From Nocardioides abyssi (GTDB lineage Bacteria; Actinomycetota; Actinomycetes; Propionibacteriales; Nocardioidaceae): a stretch of 64,000 nucleotides of DNA. Below are positions 24,094 to 33,660 of this stretch, piece after piece; within the stretch, counting starts at the first letter, position 1; each line of letters starts with the position of its first letter. The stretch is from assembly GCF_030412915.1 (NCBI RefSeq), contig NZ_JAUHJR010000001.1:744001-808000 (forward strand), in the 5' to 3' direction. The position numbers and the translations under genes were made by a program. Below the pieces are notes generated by a model, which saw only the letters and a program-made list of their open reading frames with translations, did not search any database and was not told the origin of the DNA.

Positions 24094-25272
24094 ATGACCG
24101 TTTCGTCGCCGCCCGGCGCGCCGGGCCCGACCTACCTCGACGCGCTCTCGCTGCTGAGCGAGGTCGCCGACGAGCTGGTCGTGCGCAGCGTGCGCGACAC
24201 CCACGTCGCCTGGGCCGACCGGGTGCACGCGGTGGCGCGGCCGGCGACCGGCGGCGCGGCGAGCGTCCCCGAGCGGCTGCACCGCGGCATCGCCGGCGCG
24301 GTGTACGCCGGCGTCTCGGCCGGCCTGCGTGCCGCCTCGGTCGGCCTGGACGCGGTCGCGGCGACCGGGGTGGGCCCGCGCCTGGAGGACGGCCCGCGTG
24401 GGCGGTTCGTCAGCTCCGCGGTCAACGGCCTGATCGGGGACCGGCTGTTGCGCGAGCGCCCGCAGATGGCGATCCCGATGGCCGTGCGCAGCGGCGGGCG
24501 CGACGTACCCCTGGACGGGCTGGCGGAGGCGTTCCCTGCCGCCACCGGCAAGGTCGTGGTGTTCCTCCACGGCCTGTGCGAGAACGAGTCGTACTGGGAC
24601 CGCTGGCGCGAGCGCACCGGCACGACGTACGGCGAGGCGCTGGCCGGCCGTGGGTGGACGCCGGTCTTCCTCCGCGCCAACACCGGGCTGGGCCTGCGGG
24701 AGAACGGCGTCGCCCTGGCCGCCCTGATGCAGCGCCTCGTCGACGGCTGGCCGGTGGAGGTCGAGCAGCTCGCGCTGGTTGGGCACTCGCTCGGCGGCCT
24801 CGTGGTGCGCGCCGCCGGCGCGGTCGCCACCGAGGCGGAGCGGCCCTGGACCGACCTGGTCCGCGAGGTCGTCACGCTCGGCACGCCGCACCTCGGCGCG
24901 CCGATCGCGTGGGGGATCGGGCACGGCAGCCGGGGTCTCGGCCGGCTCCCGGAGACGGCTGCGTTCGGCCGCATCCTCGACTGGCGCTCGGTCGGCGTGC
25001 ACGACCTGGTCGCCGGCCTGGCTCACGACGTGCCCCCGCTGCCGCACGCCCGCTACCGGCTGGTGGCGGCGACGCTGACCCGGTCGCAGCGGCACCCGGT
25101 CGGCGACGTGGTGGGCGACCTCCTGGTGCGGCCGCGGTCGGCGTACGGCCGCGACCGCGGCGGGCGCACGCTCTTCCCCGGCGCGGAGGTGCTGCACGTG
25201 GGGCGCACCGACCACTTCGGCCTGCTGAACCACCCCGAGGTCCACCGCGCCATGGAACGATGGCTGCCGTGA
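24094..25272 (+). CDS. Alpha/beta hydrolase, esterase/lipase with GHSLGG box
   Basis: The protein has about 392 residues. The first 125 form a family-specific N-terminal region without a recognised domain. The hydrolase fold then shows VVFLHGLCENESYWD (oxyanion), LALVGHSLGGLVVRAAG (nucleophile Ser), and VTLGTPHLGAPIA. A C-terminal HVGRTDHFGLLNHPEV probably carries the catalytic His. It looks like a PGAP1/lipase-type enzyme acting on an ester or acyl lipid; no signal peptide is seen. It overlaps the SRPBCC gene. M. tuberculosis has the unrelated esterase gene lipP at this place. Confidence 0.85.
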   Translation: MTVSSPPGAPGPTYLDALSLLSEVADELVVRSVRDTHVAWADRVHAVARPATGGAASVPERLHRGIAGAVYAGVSAGLRAASVGLDAVAATGVGPRLEDGPRGRFVSSAVNGLIGDRLLRERPQMAIPMAVRSGGRDVPLDGLAEAFPAATGKVVVFLHGLCENESYWDRWRERTGTTYGEALAGRGWTPVFLRANTGLGLRENGVALAALMQRLVDGWPVEVEQLALVGHSLGGLVVRAAGAVATEAERPWTDLVREVVTLGTPHLGAPIAWGIGHGSRGLGRLPETAAFGRILDWRSVGVHDLVAGLAHDVPPLPHARYRLVAATLTRSQRHPVGDVVGDLLVRPRSAYGRDRGGRTLFPGAEVLHVGRTDHFGLLNHPEVHRAMERWLP

Positions 25273-25754
25273 CCGCCACCTCCACCTCGCCCGACCGGGA
25301 GCTGCGCGCCGAGACCGTCGTCGACGCACCGCCCGCCGCGGTCTGGGAGCTGCTGACCGACCTGGCCCGGATGCCCGCGTGGAGCCCCGAGCTGGTGCGG
25401 ATGGTGCCGCTCAAGCCGGGCGGGCTGCGCGTGGGCCAGTGGTACCTCGGCATCAACCGCCGCGGCCCGGCCGTGTGGCCGACCCGCAACGTCGTGGACG
25501 AGCTCGTCCCGGGCAGCACCGTGGCGTGGCTGACCACCTCCAGCGGTGCCCGCTGGGTCTGGGAGGTCGCGCCGGACGGGCCCGAGGGTCGCTCGACCCG
25601 CGTGGTGCACCGCCGGCCGGTGCCGCGCCGGCTCACCGTGGTGAGCAAGGTCTTCGCGCCGCTCGCGCTCGGCGGCTCCGCCGGCCACGCCGACGAGCTC
25701 GAGCAGGGCATGGCCCGCACCGTCGCGCTGCTCAAGGCGGCAGCCGAGGCGTGA
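25260..25754 (+). CDS. SRPBCC (START-like) family protein
   Basis: The protein has about 164 residues and one polyketide-cyclase/START-like domain: LRAETVVDAPPAAVWELLTDLARMPAWSPELVRMVPL at the start, WYLGINRRGPAVWPTRNVVDELVPG and a C-terminal helix ADELEQGMARTVALLKAA. This fold binds a hydrophobic ligand; none can be named. Either ATG 25260 or GTG 25269 may be the start; the latter makes a GTGA overlap with the hydrolase stop. It is co-translated with neighbours on both sides. Confidence 0.85.
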   Translation: MAAVTATSTSPDRELRAETVVDAPPAAVWELLTDLARMPAWSPELVRMVPLKPGGLRVGQWYLGINRRGPAVWPTRNVVDELVPGSTVAWLTTSSGARWVWEVAPDGPEGRSTRVVHRRPVPRRLTVVSKVFAPLALGGSAGHADELEQGMARTVALLKAAAEA

Positions 25755-26419
25755 GCGCGCGCCGGGTCCTGGTGGCGGCCGCCGCGCTCGTGCTCGCCGG
25801 TGCCGCGGGCGGGCTCGCCGGGTGCGACGACGACCCGCCGGGTCGGCGGGGTCCCGCGGGTCCCCGACTGACCGGCGAGCTGGTGCCGGTCACCTCCCGG
25901 GCGCTGGCGGCGGTCACCGCGCCCCACGTCGACCTCGAGCTGGAGGGGGTGTACGTCGACCCGCGGAGCCGGCGCTACCCCACCTGCCCGGGGCACCGGC
26001 GCGTGACCGCCGAGATCGACTTCCGCGGCGCGGACGTCTACGGCGACCTGGTCGTCGGGCGCTGCCCGGGCGAGGACCGGTGGGGCGCCTACTGCGACGG
26101 GCGGCCGCCGCCCGCGCGGCTGGTCGGGGTGGTCGGCCCGCGGCGTGGCGCCGACCTGCGGCACTGCACCCGGACGGTCCTGGCGGACGGCTCCGAGGTG
26201 CACGCCGGGATCCAGGTGCTCTACCAGGAGGGTCGCTACCGCGTGGTCCAGCGCTACGCCGAGGGCTGGCGGCTGGCGATCACCCACCGCACCGACCAGG
26301 ACGTCCGGATCCCGGCGGCGCAGCTCGTGGCGGCGGTCTCCGACCCCGCCCTCGGGCCGCTCGTCGACGCGGCGTACGTCGAGGCGGGGCGGGCGCTGCC
26401 CAGCGGCGGCGAACGCTGA
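25751..26419 (+). CDS. Putative lipoprotein of unknown function
   Basis: The protein has 222 residues. The N-terminus is a lipoprotein signal ([24 protein letters not shown]) with lipobox LAGC and Cys25 as the lipid-bearing residue. The mature part has several further cysteines ([29 protein letters not shown]) that could form disulfides outside the membrane. No known domain is seen. The GTG at 25751 overlaps the SRPBCC stop as GTGA, so it is the third gene of a coupled trio. It ends 91 bases before clpP. Confidence 0.8.
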   Translation: MSARRVLVAAAALVLAGAAGGLAGCDDDPPGRRGPAGPRLTGELVPVTSRALAAVTAPHVDLELEGVYVDPRSRRYPTCPGHRRVTAEIDFRGADVYGDLVVGRCPGEDRWGAYCDGRPPPARLVGVVGPRRGADLRHCTRTVLADGSEVHAGIQVLYQEGRYRVVQRYAEGWRLAITHRTDQDVRIPAAQLVAAVSDPALGPLVDAAYVEAGRALPSGGER

Positions 26420-26445
26420 CGAACGCCTGTGGGTGGTGCGAAATC

Positions 26446-26456
26446 CGCTGTCGGCG
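26446..26456. promoter_or_regulatory. ClgR-type operator (CGC-N5-GCG) upstream of clpP
   Basis: CGCTGTCGGCG fits the CGC-N5-GCG core. On the minus strand it reads TGTTCGCCGACAGCGGAT, close to the published actinobacterial ClgR motif (WNNWCGCYNANRGCGWWS, from memory). It lies about 55 bp before the clpP start. ClgR activates clpP genes in Streptomyces, Corynebacterium and Mycobacterium. Confidence 0.6.
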
Positions 26457-26497
26457 AACAGCGGGGGACAACCCGTGGAAGTGTCGGTGCCGCGGGC

Positions 26498-26503
26498 TAG
26501 GGT
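26498..26503 (+). promoter_or_regulatory. Leaderless -10 element (TAGGGT) for clpP
   Basis: TAGGGT ends seven bases before the GTG at 26511 and 42 bp after the ClgR-type site, a suitable distance for an activator. Confidence 0.5.
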
Positions 26504-26510
26504 CGACGAC

Positions 26511-27152
26511 GTGACCCAGAACCCCAGCCTCTCCGGCGCCCCTGAGATGAACGGTGGCGCAGGCCTGAACGTCCTCGACGACCACATCTACCAGCGCCTG
26601 CTGCGCGAGCGGATCGTGTTCCTCGGCTCGGAGGTCCGCGACCAGAACGCCAACGCGATCTGCGCCCAGCTGCTGCTGCTGTCGGCGGAGGACCCCGAGG
26701 CCGACATCTTCCTGCACATCAACAGCCCGGGTGGTTCCGTGGACGCCGGCATGGCGATCTACGACACGATGAACTACATCCCCAACGACGTCGCGACCGT
26801 CGGCATGGGCCTCGCCGCCTCCATGGGCCAGTTCCTGCTGTGCGCCGGCACCAAGGGCAAGCGCTACGCCCTGCCGCACGCGCGGATCATGATGCACCAG
26901 CCCTCCTCGGGCATGGGCGGCTCCGCCTCCGACATCAAGATCCAGGCCCAGCAGTCGCTGCACATCAAGCAGGTGCTGCTCGACCTCATCGCCGAGCACA
27001 CGGGCCAGTCCCGCGAGCAGGTCGAGGCCGACGCCGACCGCGACCGCTGGTTCACCGCCCAGCAGGCGATGGAGTACGGCCTGGTCGACCAGGTCGTGAA
27101 GTCCGCCCGCGACGCCGCCGACGAGGGCCGCCCGGCCCACCAGAAGGACTGA
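26511..27152 (+). CDS. clpP1: ATP-dependent Clp protease proteolytic subunit (first copy)
   Basis: The 213-residue serine protease forms the ClpP barrel fed by ClpX or ClpC. The catalytic triad is visible: Ser104 in [11 protein letters not shown], His129 in [13 protein letters not shown] and Asp178 in [28 protein letters not shown] is the oxyanion strand. The N-terminal 20 residues ([17 protein letters not shown]) are a propeptide-like extension. GTG 26511 is chosen because of the leaderless -10; a later ATG at 26547 is possible. It is four bases from the second clpP; the two products probably form a mixed tetradecamer as in M. tuberculosis. Confidence 0.96.
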   Translation: MTQNPSLSGAPEMNGGAGLNVLDDHIYQRLLRERIVFLGSEVRDQNANAICAQLLLLSAEDPEADIFLHINSPGGSVDAGMAIYDTMNYIPNDVATVGMGLAASMGQFLLCAGTKGKRYALPHARIMMHQPSSGMGGSASDIKIQAQQSLHIKQVLLDLIAEHTGQSREQVEADADRDRWFTAQQAMEYGLVDQVVKSARDAADEGRPAHQKD

Positions 27153-27156
27153 ACGC

Positions 27157-27771
27157 ATGAACTACTACATCCCGCAGTGGGAAGAGCGCACCTCCTACGG
27201 CTTCCGTCGCATCGACCCCTACGCGAAGCTCTTCGAGGACCGCATCATCTACCTCGGCACGCCGATCTCCGACGACGTCGCCAACGCGGTCATCGCCCAG
27301 CTGATGTGCCTGGAGTCGATGAACCCCGACCAGGACGTGCAGATCTACATCAACAGCCCCGGTGGCTCCTTCACCGCGCTGACGGCGATCTACGACACGA
27401 TGAACTTCATCAAGCCCGACGTGCAGACGGTGTGCATCGGCCAGGCCGCCTCGGCGGCAGCGATCCTGCTCGCCGCCGGCACCCAGGGCAAGCGCCTGGC
27501 GCTGCCCAACAGCCGCATCCTGATCCACCAGCCCTACACCGAGGGCACCTTCGGCCAGACCTCGGACATCGAGATCCAGGCCAACGAGATCCTGCGGATG
27601 CGCGAGCTGCTCGAGAAGATGATCAGCACGCACTCCGGCAAGGACCTCGAGCAGGTCAGCCGCGACATCGAGCGCGACAAGATCCTCACCGCCGACCAGG
27701 CCCTCGAGTACGGCCTGATCGACACCGTGGTCGAGTCGCGCAAGGCGACCCCGGCTCTCACCACGTCCTGA
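27157..27771 (+). CDS. clpP2: ATP-dependent Clp protease proteolytic subunit (second copy)
   Basis: The 204-residue protein has the triad Ser99 (IGQAASAAAILL), His124 (RILIHQPYTEG) and Asp174 (DIERDKILTADQA). YINSPGGSFTALTAIYDTMN is the family strand. The N-terminus MNYYIPQWEERTSYGFRRIDPY is typical of the second actinobacterial ClpP, which has the pocket for the ATPase. It lies four bases behind clpP1, so the subunits are made together. Numbering of the two copies follows gene order only. Confidence 0.96.
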   Translation: MNYYIPQWEERTSYGFRRIDPYAKLFEDRIIYLGTPISDDVANAVIAQLMCLESMNPDQDVQIYINSPGGSFTALTAIYDTMNFIKPDVQTVCIGQAASAAAILLAAGTQGKRLALPNSRILIHQPYTEGTFGQTSDIEIQANEILRMRELLEKMISTHSGKDLEQVSRDIERDKILTADQALEYGLIDTVVESRKATPALTTS

Positions 27772-27785
27772 CGCGTCCCCCGTGT

Positions 27786-27804
27786 CGGCCCCCTCGCGGG
27801 GCCG
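27786..27804 (+). terminator. Short hairpin between clpP2 and clpX
   Basis: CGGCCCC and GGGGCCG form a 7-bp stem with a 5-nt loop in the 85-bp gap. It may only attenuate read-through into clpX. Confidence 0.4.
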
Positions 27805-27856
27805 GCGCGGGGTACCGTCTCCTGAGTTTCAGCACTGTTGAGGAGGATGACCGGCC

Positions 27857-29140
<1,284 letters not shown>

Positions 29141-29145
29141 CCCGG

Positions 29146-29197
29146 TGACCCGCGGGGCGGCCGACCGGGTGGACCCGGTGCGGCTACCCGCGGGTCA
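29146..29197. terminator. Nested inverted repeats after clpX
   Basis: TGACCCGCGGG (29146-29156) pairs with CCCGCGGGTCA (29187-29197), and between them ACCGGGT pairs with ACCCGGT. The nested stem starts six bases after the clpX stop and is a likely terminator. Confidence 0.6.
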
Positions 29198-29300
29198 TGG
29201 TCCGTTCGGGCCATGGACGCGTCGCTGATGGTGCGCCCACACTGGTCGTGGGGGAGACTCGTGTCCGTCGACATCCATGCGCGGGGAGGAGGAACCGCCC

Positions 29301-29900
29301 GTGAGCGCTGAGCACCGAGCCCCGCTCGCCGCCTTCGCCGTGGTGGCGATGATCGCCGGCGGCGTCACCGTGCAGTCCCTCGGCGCCGACGGCCGGCCCC
29401 GCGTCGAGGTCCCGACGGCCGTCGGCTCCGCCTCGAGCCCCGACCTGCCGGCCGGCCCGGACGCCGCCCCCGAGGCCGCCCCGCCCGCCGGCACCGAAGC
29501 GCCGACCCCGAGCAGCTCGGCGAGCCCGACAGCGGCCGGCACGTCCGGCACGTCCGGTCCGGCCGACCCGACGCTCCGGCCCGGCGGCGTGCCCCCGACG
29601 TTGCCCGCGGGCGTCGTCAGCGCCATCCCGGGCCTGGCCGCGTTCCTCTCCGGCGGCGAGGAGCCGCCCCCGACGTGGCAGCCGGAGCAGGAGTCGCCGG
29701 GCGTCGACCTCGGCAGCACCTCGGGCCCCTCACCGACGCCCGACCCGGGCCCCAGCGGGCAGCCGTCGCCGAGCGACGAGCCCTCGCAGGAGCCGTCGCC
29801 GAGCGGTACGCCGTCCGGCTCGCCGAGCCCGACCGCGTCCGGTGACGCGGAGCGACCGATCGAGCCGGCCCCCAGCTCGTCGTCCGCCCCGACCCCCTGA
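29301..29900 (+). CDS. Ser/Pro-rich exported or membrane-anchored protein
   Basis: The protein has 199 residues. One hydrophobic N-terminal helix (RAPLAAFAVVAMIAGGVTVQSLG) could be a signal anchor. The rest is low-complexity Pro, Ser, Gly, Thr and Glu (SPTAAGTSGTSGPADP, PSPSDEPSQEPSPSGTPSG), likely unstructured outside the membrane. The GTG at 29301 has GGGGAGGAGGAA upstream. No domain or function is recognised. It stands alone between clpX and valS. Confidence 0.65.
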   Translation: MSAEHRAPLAAFAVVAMIAGGVTVQSLGADGRPRVEVPTAVGSASSPDLPAGPDAAPEAAPPAGTEAPTPSSSASPTAAGTSGTSGPADPTLRPGGVPPTLPAGVVSAIPGLAAFLSGGEEPPPTWQPEQESPGVDLGSTSGPSPTPDPGPSGQPSPSDEPSQEPSPSGTPSGSPSPTASGDAERPIEPAPSSSSAPTP

Positions 29901-30020
29901 CGTCGACCCCCTGACGCCGACGGCCTAGCGCCGACCCCCTGACGGCGGCCCGCAGCCGCCCGCCAGGGGCGCCCGGGACCGCCGAGACGCTAGGACCGAC
30001 GCGGCCGCAGCCGCCGGGGC

Positions 30021-32639
30021 TCAGCCCTCGGCGACCGGGGCCAGCTCGGCAGCGACGGAGATCTCGGTCGCGGACACGTCGACGGTGAAGACCAGGTCGC
30101 CGGTGACCTTGCCGCTGCGGCGCAGGTCGTCGGCGGCGGACTCCGCGGCGCGGACGAGCGCCTCGGGCCCAGTGACCTCGACGCGCGACAGCTCGGCGCG
30201 CATCGAGACCTTGGCCTGCGACTTGGCGCCGCGGATGCCCGCGAGGGCCGAGGCCACGGCGTCGAGCGTGGCGGGATCAGCGGCGGCGGGGGAGCCGAGC
30301 TCGAGCACGCCGGGCCACGACGCGTGGTGCACCGAGCCCTCCTGCCACCACGACCAGACCTCCTCGGTCACGTAGGGCAGGAACGGCGCCATCAGGCGCA
30401 GCTGCTTGTGCAGCGCGATGGCGAGGGTCGCCTTGGCCGACGCGGTCGCGGCGCCGCCGTCCTCGTCGTACGCCCGCTCCTTGACCAGCTCGAGGTAGTC
30501 GTCGCAGAACTCCCAGAAGAACTTCTCGACCGTCTCCAGCGCCGTCGTGTAGTCGTAGGCCTCGAACGCGTCTGTGGCCTTGGTGATCACCTCGGCGAGG
30601 CGGCCGAGCAGCGCGCAGTCGACCGGCGCGGCGACCTCGAACGGGTTGAGCGCGGTCGCGCCCACGCCGCCGAGGACGAACTTGGAGGCGTTGAGCACCT
30701 TCATCGCCAGCCGGCGACCGACCTTCATCTGGCTCTCGTCGAACGGCGAGTCCAGGCCCGGGCGCGACATCGCGGCGCGCCAGCGGACGGCGTCGGCGCC
30801 GAACTTGTCGAGGATCTCGGTCGGGACGACGACGTTGCCCTTGGACTTCGACATCTTCTTGCGGTCGGGGTCGACCACGAAACCGGAGATCAGCGCGTGG
30901 CTCCACGGCGTGACGCCGTGCTCGAAGTGGGCGCGGACGACGCGGGAGAAGAGCCAGGTGCGGATGATGTCGTGGGCCTGGGTGGCCAGGTCCATCGGGA
31001 AGACCCGCTCGAAGAGGTCGGGGTCGTCCTCCCAGCCGCCGGCGATCTGCGGGGTGAGGGAGGAGGTCGCCCAGGTGTCCATGACGTCGGGGTCGCCGAT
31101 GAATCCGCCGGCCCGGCCGCGCTGGTCCTCGGCGTAGCCGCGCGGCGCGTCGGTCGACGGGTCGACCGGCAGCTCGGCCTCCGACGGCAGCAGGGGGTGG
31201 TCGTAGTCGGGCTCGCCCTGGTCGTCGAGGGGGTACCAGACCGGGAACGGGATGCCGAAGAAGCGCTGGCGCGAGATCAGCCAGTCGCCGTTGAGGCCGC
31301 CGACCCAGTTGTCGTAGCGGTGCTTCATGTGGGTCGGGACCCAGGTGATGTCCGAGCCGCGCGCGACGAGCTCGTCGCGCAGCTCGGTGTCGCGGCCGCC
31401 GTTGCGGATGTACCACTGGCGGGTCGCGACGATCTCGAGCGGCTTGTCGCCCTTCTCGAAGAAGTTCGTCATCCGCTGGGTCGGCTTCGGCTCGCCGTCG
31501 AGGTCGCCGGTCTCGCGCAGCAGCGTGACCATCTCCTCGCGCGCGGAGAAGGCGGTCTTGCCGGCCAGGCGCTCGTATGCCGCCGCGGCGGGCGCGGCCG
31601 CGAGCCACTCGGGGGTCTCGCGCAGCAGCCGACCGTCGCGACCGATGACGGTGCGGACGGGCAGCTGCAGCTCGCGCCACCAGGTGACGTCGGTCAGGTC
31701 GCCGAAGGTGCAGCACATGGCGATGCCGGCGCCCTTGTCCATCTCCGCGGCCGGGTGGGCGACGACGGGGATCTCCACGCCGAAGACCGGCGAGGTGACG
31801 GTGGTGCCGAAGAGCGGCTGGTAGCGCTCGTCGTCGGGGTGCGCGATCAGCGCGACCACGGCCGGGATCAGCTCCGGGCGGGTGGTCTCGATGTGGACCG
31901 GCTCGCCACCAGGGCGGTGGAAGGCGACGCGGTGGTAGGCGCCGGCGTACTCCCGCGCCTCGAGCTCGGCCTGGGCGACCGCGGTCTGGAAGGTGACGTC
32001 CCAGAGGGTCGGCGCCTCCTGGAGGTAGGCCTCGCCGCGGGCGAAGTTGCGCAGGAACGCGCGCTGGCTGGCGGCCTGCGCCTTGGGGCCGATGGTCGTG
32101 TAGTGCTGGTCCCAGTCGACCGAGAGGCCGAGGGTGCGCCACAGCGACTCGAAGACCTGCTCGTCCTCCTCCACCAGCTGCTCGCACAGCTCGACGAAGT
32201 TGGGCCGGCTGATCGGCACCTGCTTCTTCGGGTCGGGCTTGGCCGGCGGGGTGAACTCGGGGTCGTAGGGCAGCGACGGGTCGCAGCGCACGCCGAAGTA
32301 GTTCTGCACGCGGCGCTCGGTCGGCAGGCCGTTGTCGTCCCAGCCCATGGGGTAGAAGACCGACTTGCCGCGCATCCGCTGGAAGCGGGCGACGACGTCG
32401 GTGTGGGTGTAGGAGAAGACGTGGCCAACGTGGAGGCTGCCGCTGACGGTCGGCGGAGGGGTGTCGATGGAGAAGACGTTCTCGCGCGGCTGGGTGCGGT
32501 CGAACGCGTAGGTGCGGTCGGCCTTCCAGCGCTCGGCCCACTTCTGCTCGAGCCCCTCGAGCGCGGGCTTGTCCGGTACGGCGAGCGCGGGCGGGGCGCT
32601 CGGCGTGTCGGGGGCCTGCTGCTGCGGGGTCTCGGTCAT
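30021..32639 (-). CDS. valS: Valyl-tRNA synthetase, archaeal-like (short) type
   Basis: The 872-residue class I synthetase has the HIGH variant HVGH at residues 70-73 and KMSKS at 595-599. [22 protein letters not shown] and an editing domain with [22 protein letters not shown] and CTFGDLTDV are visible. It lacks the long C-terminal coiled coil of E. coli ValS; this [11 protein letters not shown] form is shared with many actinobacteria and, as I recall, is closest to archaeal and rickettsial enzymes. valS next to folC and ndk is a conserved actinobacterial arrangement, though here it is on the opposite strand to folC. Confidence 0.97.
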   Translation of the reverse strand: MTETPQQQAPDTPSAPPALAVPDKPALEGLEQKWAERWKADRTYAFDRTQPRENVFSIDTPPPTVSGSLHVGHVFSYTHTDVVARFQRMRGKSVFYPMGWDDNGLPTERRVQNYFGVRCDPSLPYDPEFTPPAKPDPKKQVPISRPNFVELCEQLVEEDEQVFESLWRTLGLSVDWDQHYTTIGPKAQAASQRAFLRNFARGEAYLQEAPTLWDVTFQTAVAQAELEAREYAGAYHRVAFHRPGGEPVHIETTRPELIPAVVALIAHPDDERYQPLFGTTVTSPVFGVEIPVVAHPAAEMDKGAGIAMCCTFGDLTDVTWWRELQLPVRTVIGRDGRLLRETPEWLAAAPAAAAYERLAGKTAFSAREEMVTLLRETGDLDGEPKPTQRMTNFFEKGDKPLEIVATRQWYIRNGGRDTELRDELVARGSDITWVPTHMKHRYDNWVGGLNGDWLISRQRFFGIPFPVWYPLDDQGEPDYDHPLLPSEAELPVDPSTDAPRGYAEDQRGRAGGFIGDPDVMDTWATSSLTPQIAGGWEDDPDLFERVFPMDLATQAHDIIRTWLFSRVVRAHFEHGVTPWSHALISGFVVDPDRKKMSKSKGNVVVPTEILDKFGADAVRWRAAMSRPGLDSPFDESQMKVGRRLAMKVLNASKFVLGGVGATALNPFEVAAPVDCALLGRLAEVITKATDAFEAYDYTTALETVEKFFWEFCDDYLELVKERAYDEDGGAATASAKATLAIALHKQLRLMAPFLPYVTEEVWSWWQEGSVHHASWPGVLELGSPAAADPATLDAVASALAGIRGAKSQAKVSMRAELSRVEVTGPEALVRAAESAADDLRRSGKVTGDLVFTVDVSATEISVAAELAPVAEG

Positions 32640-32705
32640 GGGCGAAGCCTAGTTCGACCGCTCCGACCTGCGGAAACCGGTTGCCACTCCGGCCGTCCCG
32701 GCACA

Positions 32706-32711
32706 TACCCT
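32706..32711 (+). promoter_or_regulatory. Leaderless -10 element (TACCCT)
   Basis: TACCCT ends seven bases before the ATG at 32719. Confidence 0.45.
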
Positions 32712-32718
32712 CCGTGGC

Positions 32719-33660
32719 ATGCCCGACTCGCCCGGCACGGCGTACGCCGTCACGCTCACCACCGACCCGGCGGCGTTCCTCGACGAGGCCGGTGAGCACC
32801 TCGCCGCCGACCCCGTCGTGACGTCGGTGGTCGCGACGGTCACCCGGCGGGCGGCCGACGACGACGCGGCCGGGCACCCGGCACCCGACCTCCCGCGGTG
32901 GTGGGCGGTCGTGCGCGACGGTGCGGGCGCGGTGGTGGGGGCGGCGATGCGGACCGCGCCGTTCGAGCCGCACCCGGCGTACGTCCTGCCGATGCCGGAC
33001 GCCGCCGCGCGCGCCCTCGCCCGCGCGGTGCACGAGCGCGGCGACCGCCTCGACGGGATCAACGGCGCGCTGCCGGCGGCCCGGGTCGTCGCCGAGGAGA
33101 CCGCGGCGCTCACGGGCCGCGGCACGGTCGTCGACGAGCACCTGCGGCTGTGGGAGCTCGCGTCGCTCGCCGAGCTGGTCGCGCACGACGCCCCCGGCCG
33201 GCTGCGGCCGGCCCGGCTCGAGGACGTGCCCCGGTGCGTGCGGTGGTGGGAGGCCTTCGCGGTCGACTCCGCCGAGCAGGGCGGACGGACGGGGGAGCAC
33301 CCGATGGAGACCGAGACCGTGGCCGGGATGACCGGCCGCGTCGAGGCGGGGCTGGTGTGGCTGTGGGAGTCGCCCGACGGCGAGGTGGTGCACCTGACGG
33401 CGCACAGCCCGGCGGCGTACGGCGTGGTCCGGGTCGGTCCGGTCTACACCCCGGCCGCGCACCGCGGGCACGGCTACGCGAGCGCCGCCGTCGCGCAGGT
33501 GACCCGGCGCGTGCTCGAGGCGGGGGACCGGGCGTGCCTGTTCACCGACCAGGCGAACCCGACGTCGAACAAGATCTACGCCGCGATCGGCTACCGGCCC
33601 GTCGCGGACACCGCGAACCTGCTGGTGACCGGTCCGGTCACCAGTCCGGTCACCAGGTGA
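32719..33660 (+). CDS. GNAT family N-acetyltransferase
   Basis: The 313-residue protein has a C-terminal GNAT domain with the acetyl-CoA loop RVGPVYTPAAHRGHGYASAAVAQVTRRVLEAG (Q/R-x-x-G-x-G/A as RGHGYA) and ACLFTDQANPTSNKIYAAIGYRPVAD. The N-terminal half (about residues 1-160) is a second, degenerate acetyltransferase-like part of unknown role. The substrate is unknown. It is divergent from valS, and its 3' end overlaps the end of the convergent alcohol dehydrogenase gene by 11 bases. Confidence 0.88.
   Translation: MPDSPGTAYAVTLTTDPAAFLDEAGEHLAADPVVTSVVATVTRRAADDDAAGHPAPDLPRWWAVVRDGAGAVVGAAMRTAPFEPHPAYVLPMPDAAARALARAVHERGDRLDGINGALPAARVVAEETAALTGRGTVVDEHLRLWELASLAELVAHDAPGRLRPARLEDVPRCVRWWEAFAVDSAEQGGRTGEHPMETETVAGMTGRVEAGLVWLWESPDGEVVHLTAHSPAAYGVVRVGPVYTPAAHRGHGYASAAVAQVTRRVLEAGDRACLFTDQANPTSNKIYAAIGYRPVADTANLLVTGPVTSPVTR
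33622..33644. terminator. Stem-loop inside overlapping convergent gene ends
   Basis: CTGGTGACCGG (33622-33632) pairs perfectly with CCGGTCACCAG (33634-33644). TCCGGTCACCAGG follows as a further repeat of the right arm. It encodes the last residues of the acetyltransferase and lies just past the dehydrogenase stop. Confidence 0.5.

Noticed and set aside
27157-27771. Second clpP as a recent duplication of the first
   Set aside because: The two proteins differ at their N-termini and along their length; paired diverged clpP genes are normal in actinobacteria.
32640-32718. T-box leader for valS
   Set aside because: Only 79 bp separate valS from the divergent acetyltransferase gene, and no specifier loop or antiterminator can be seen.
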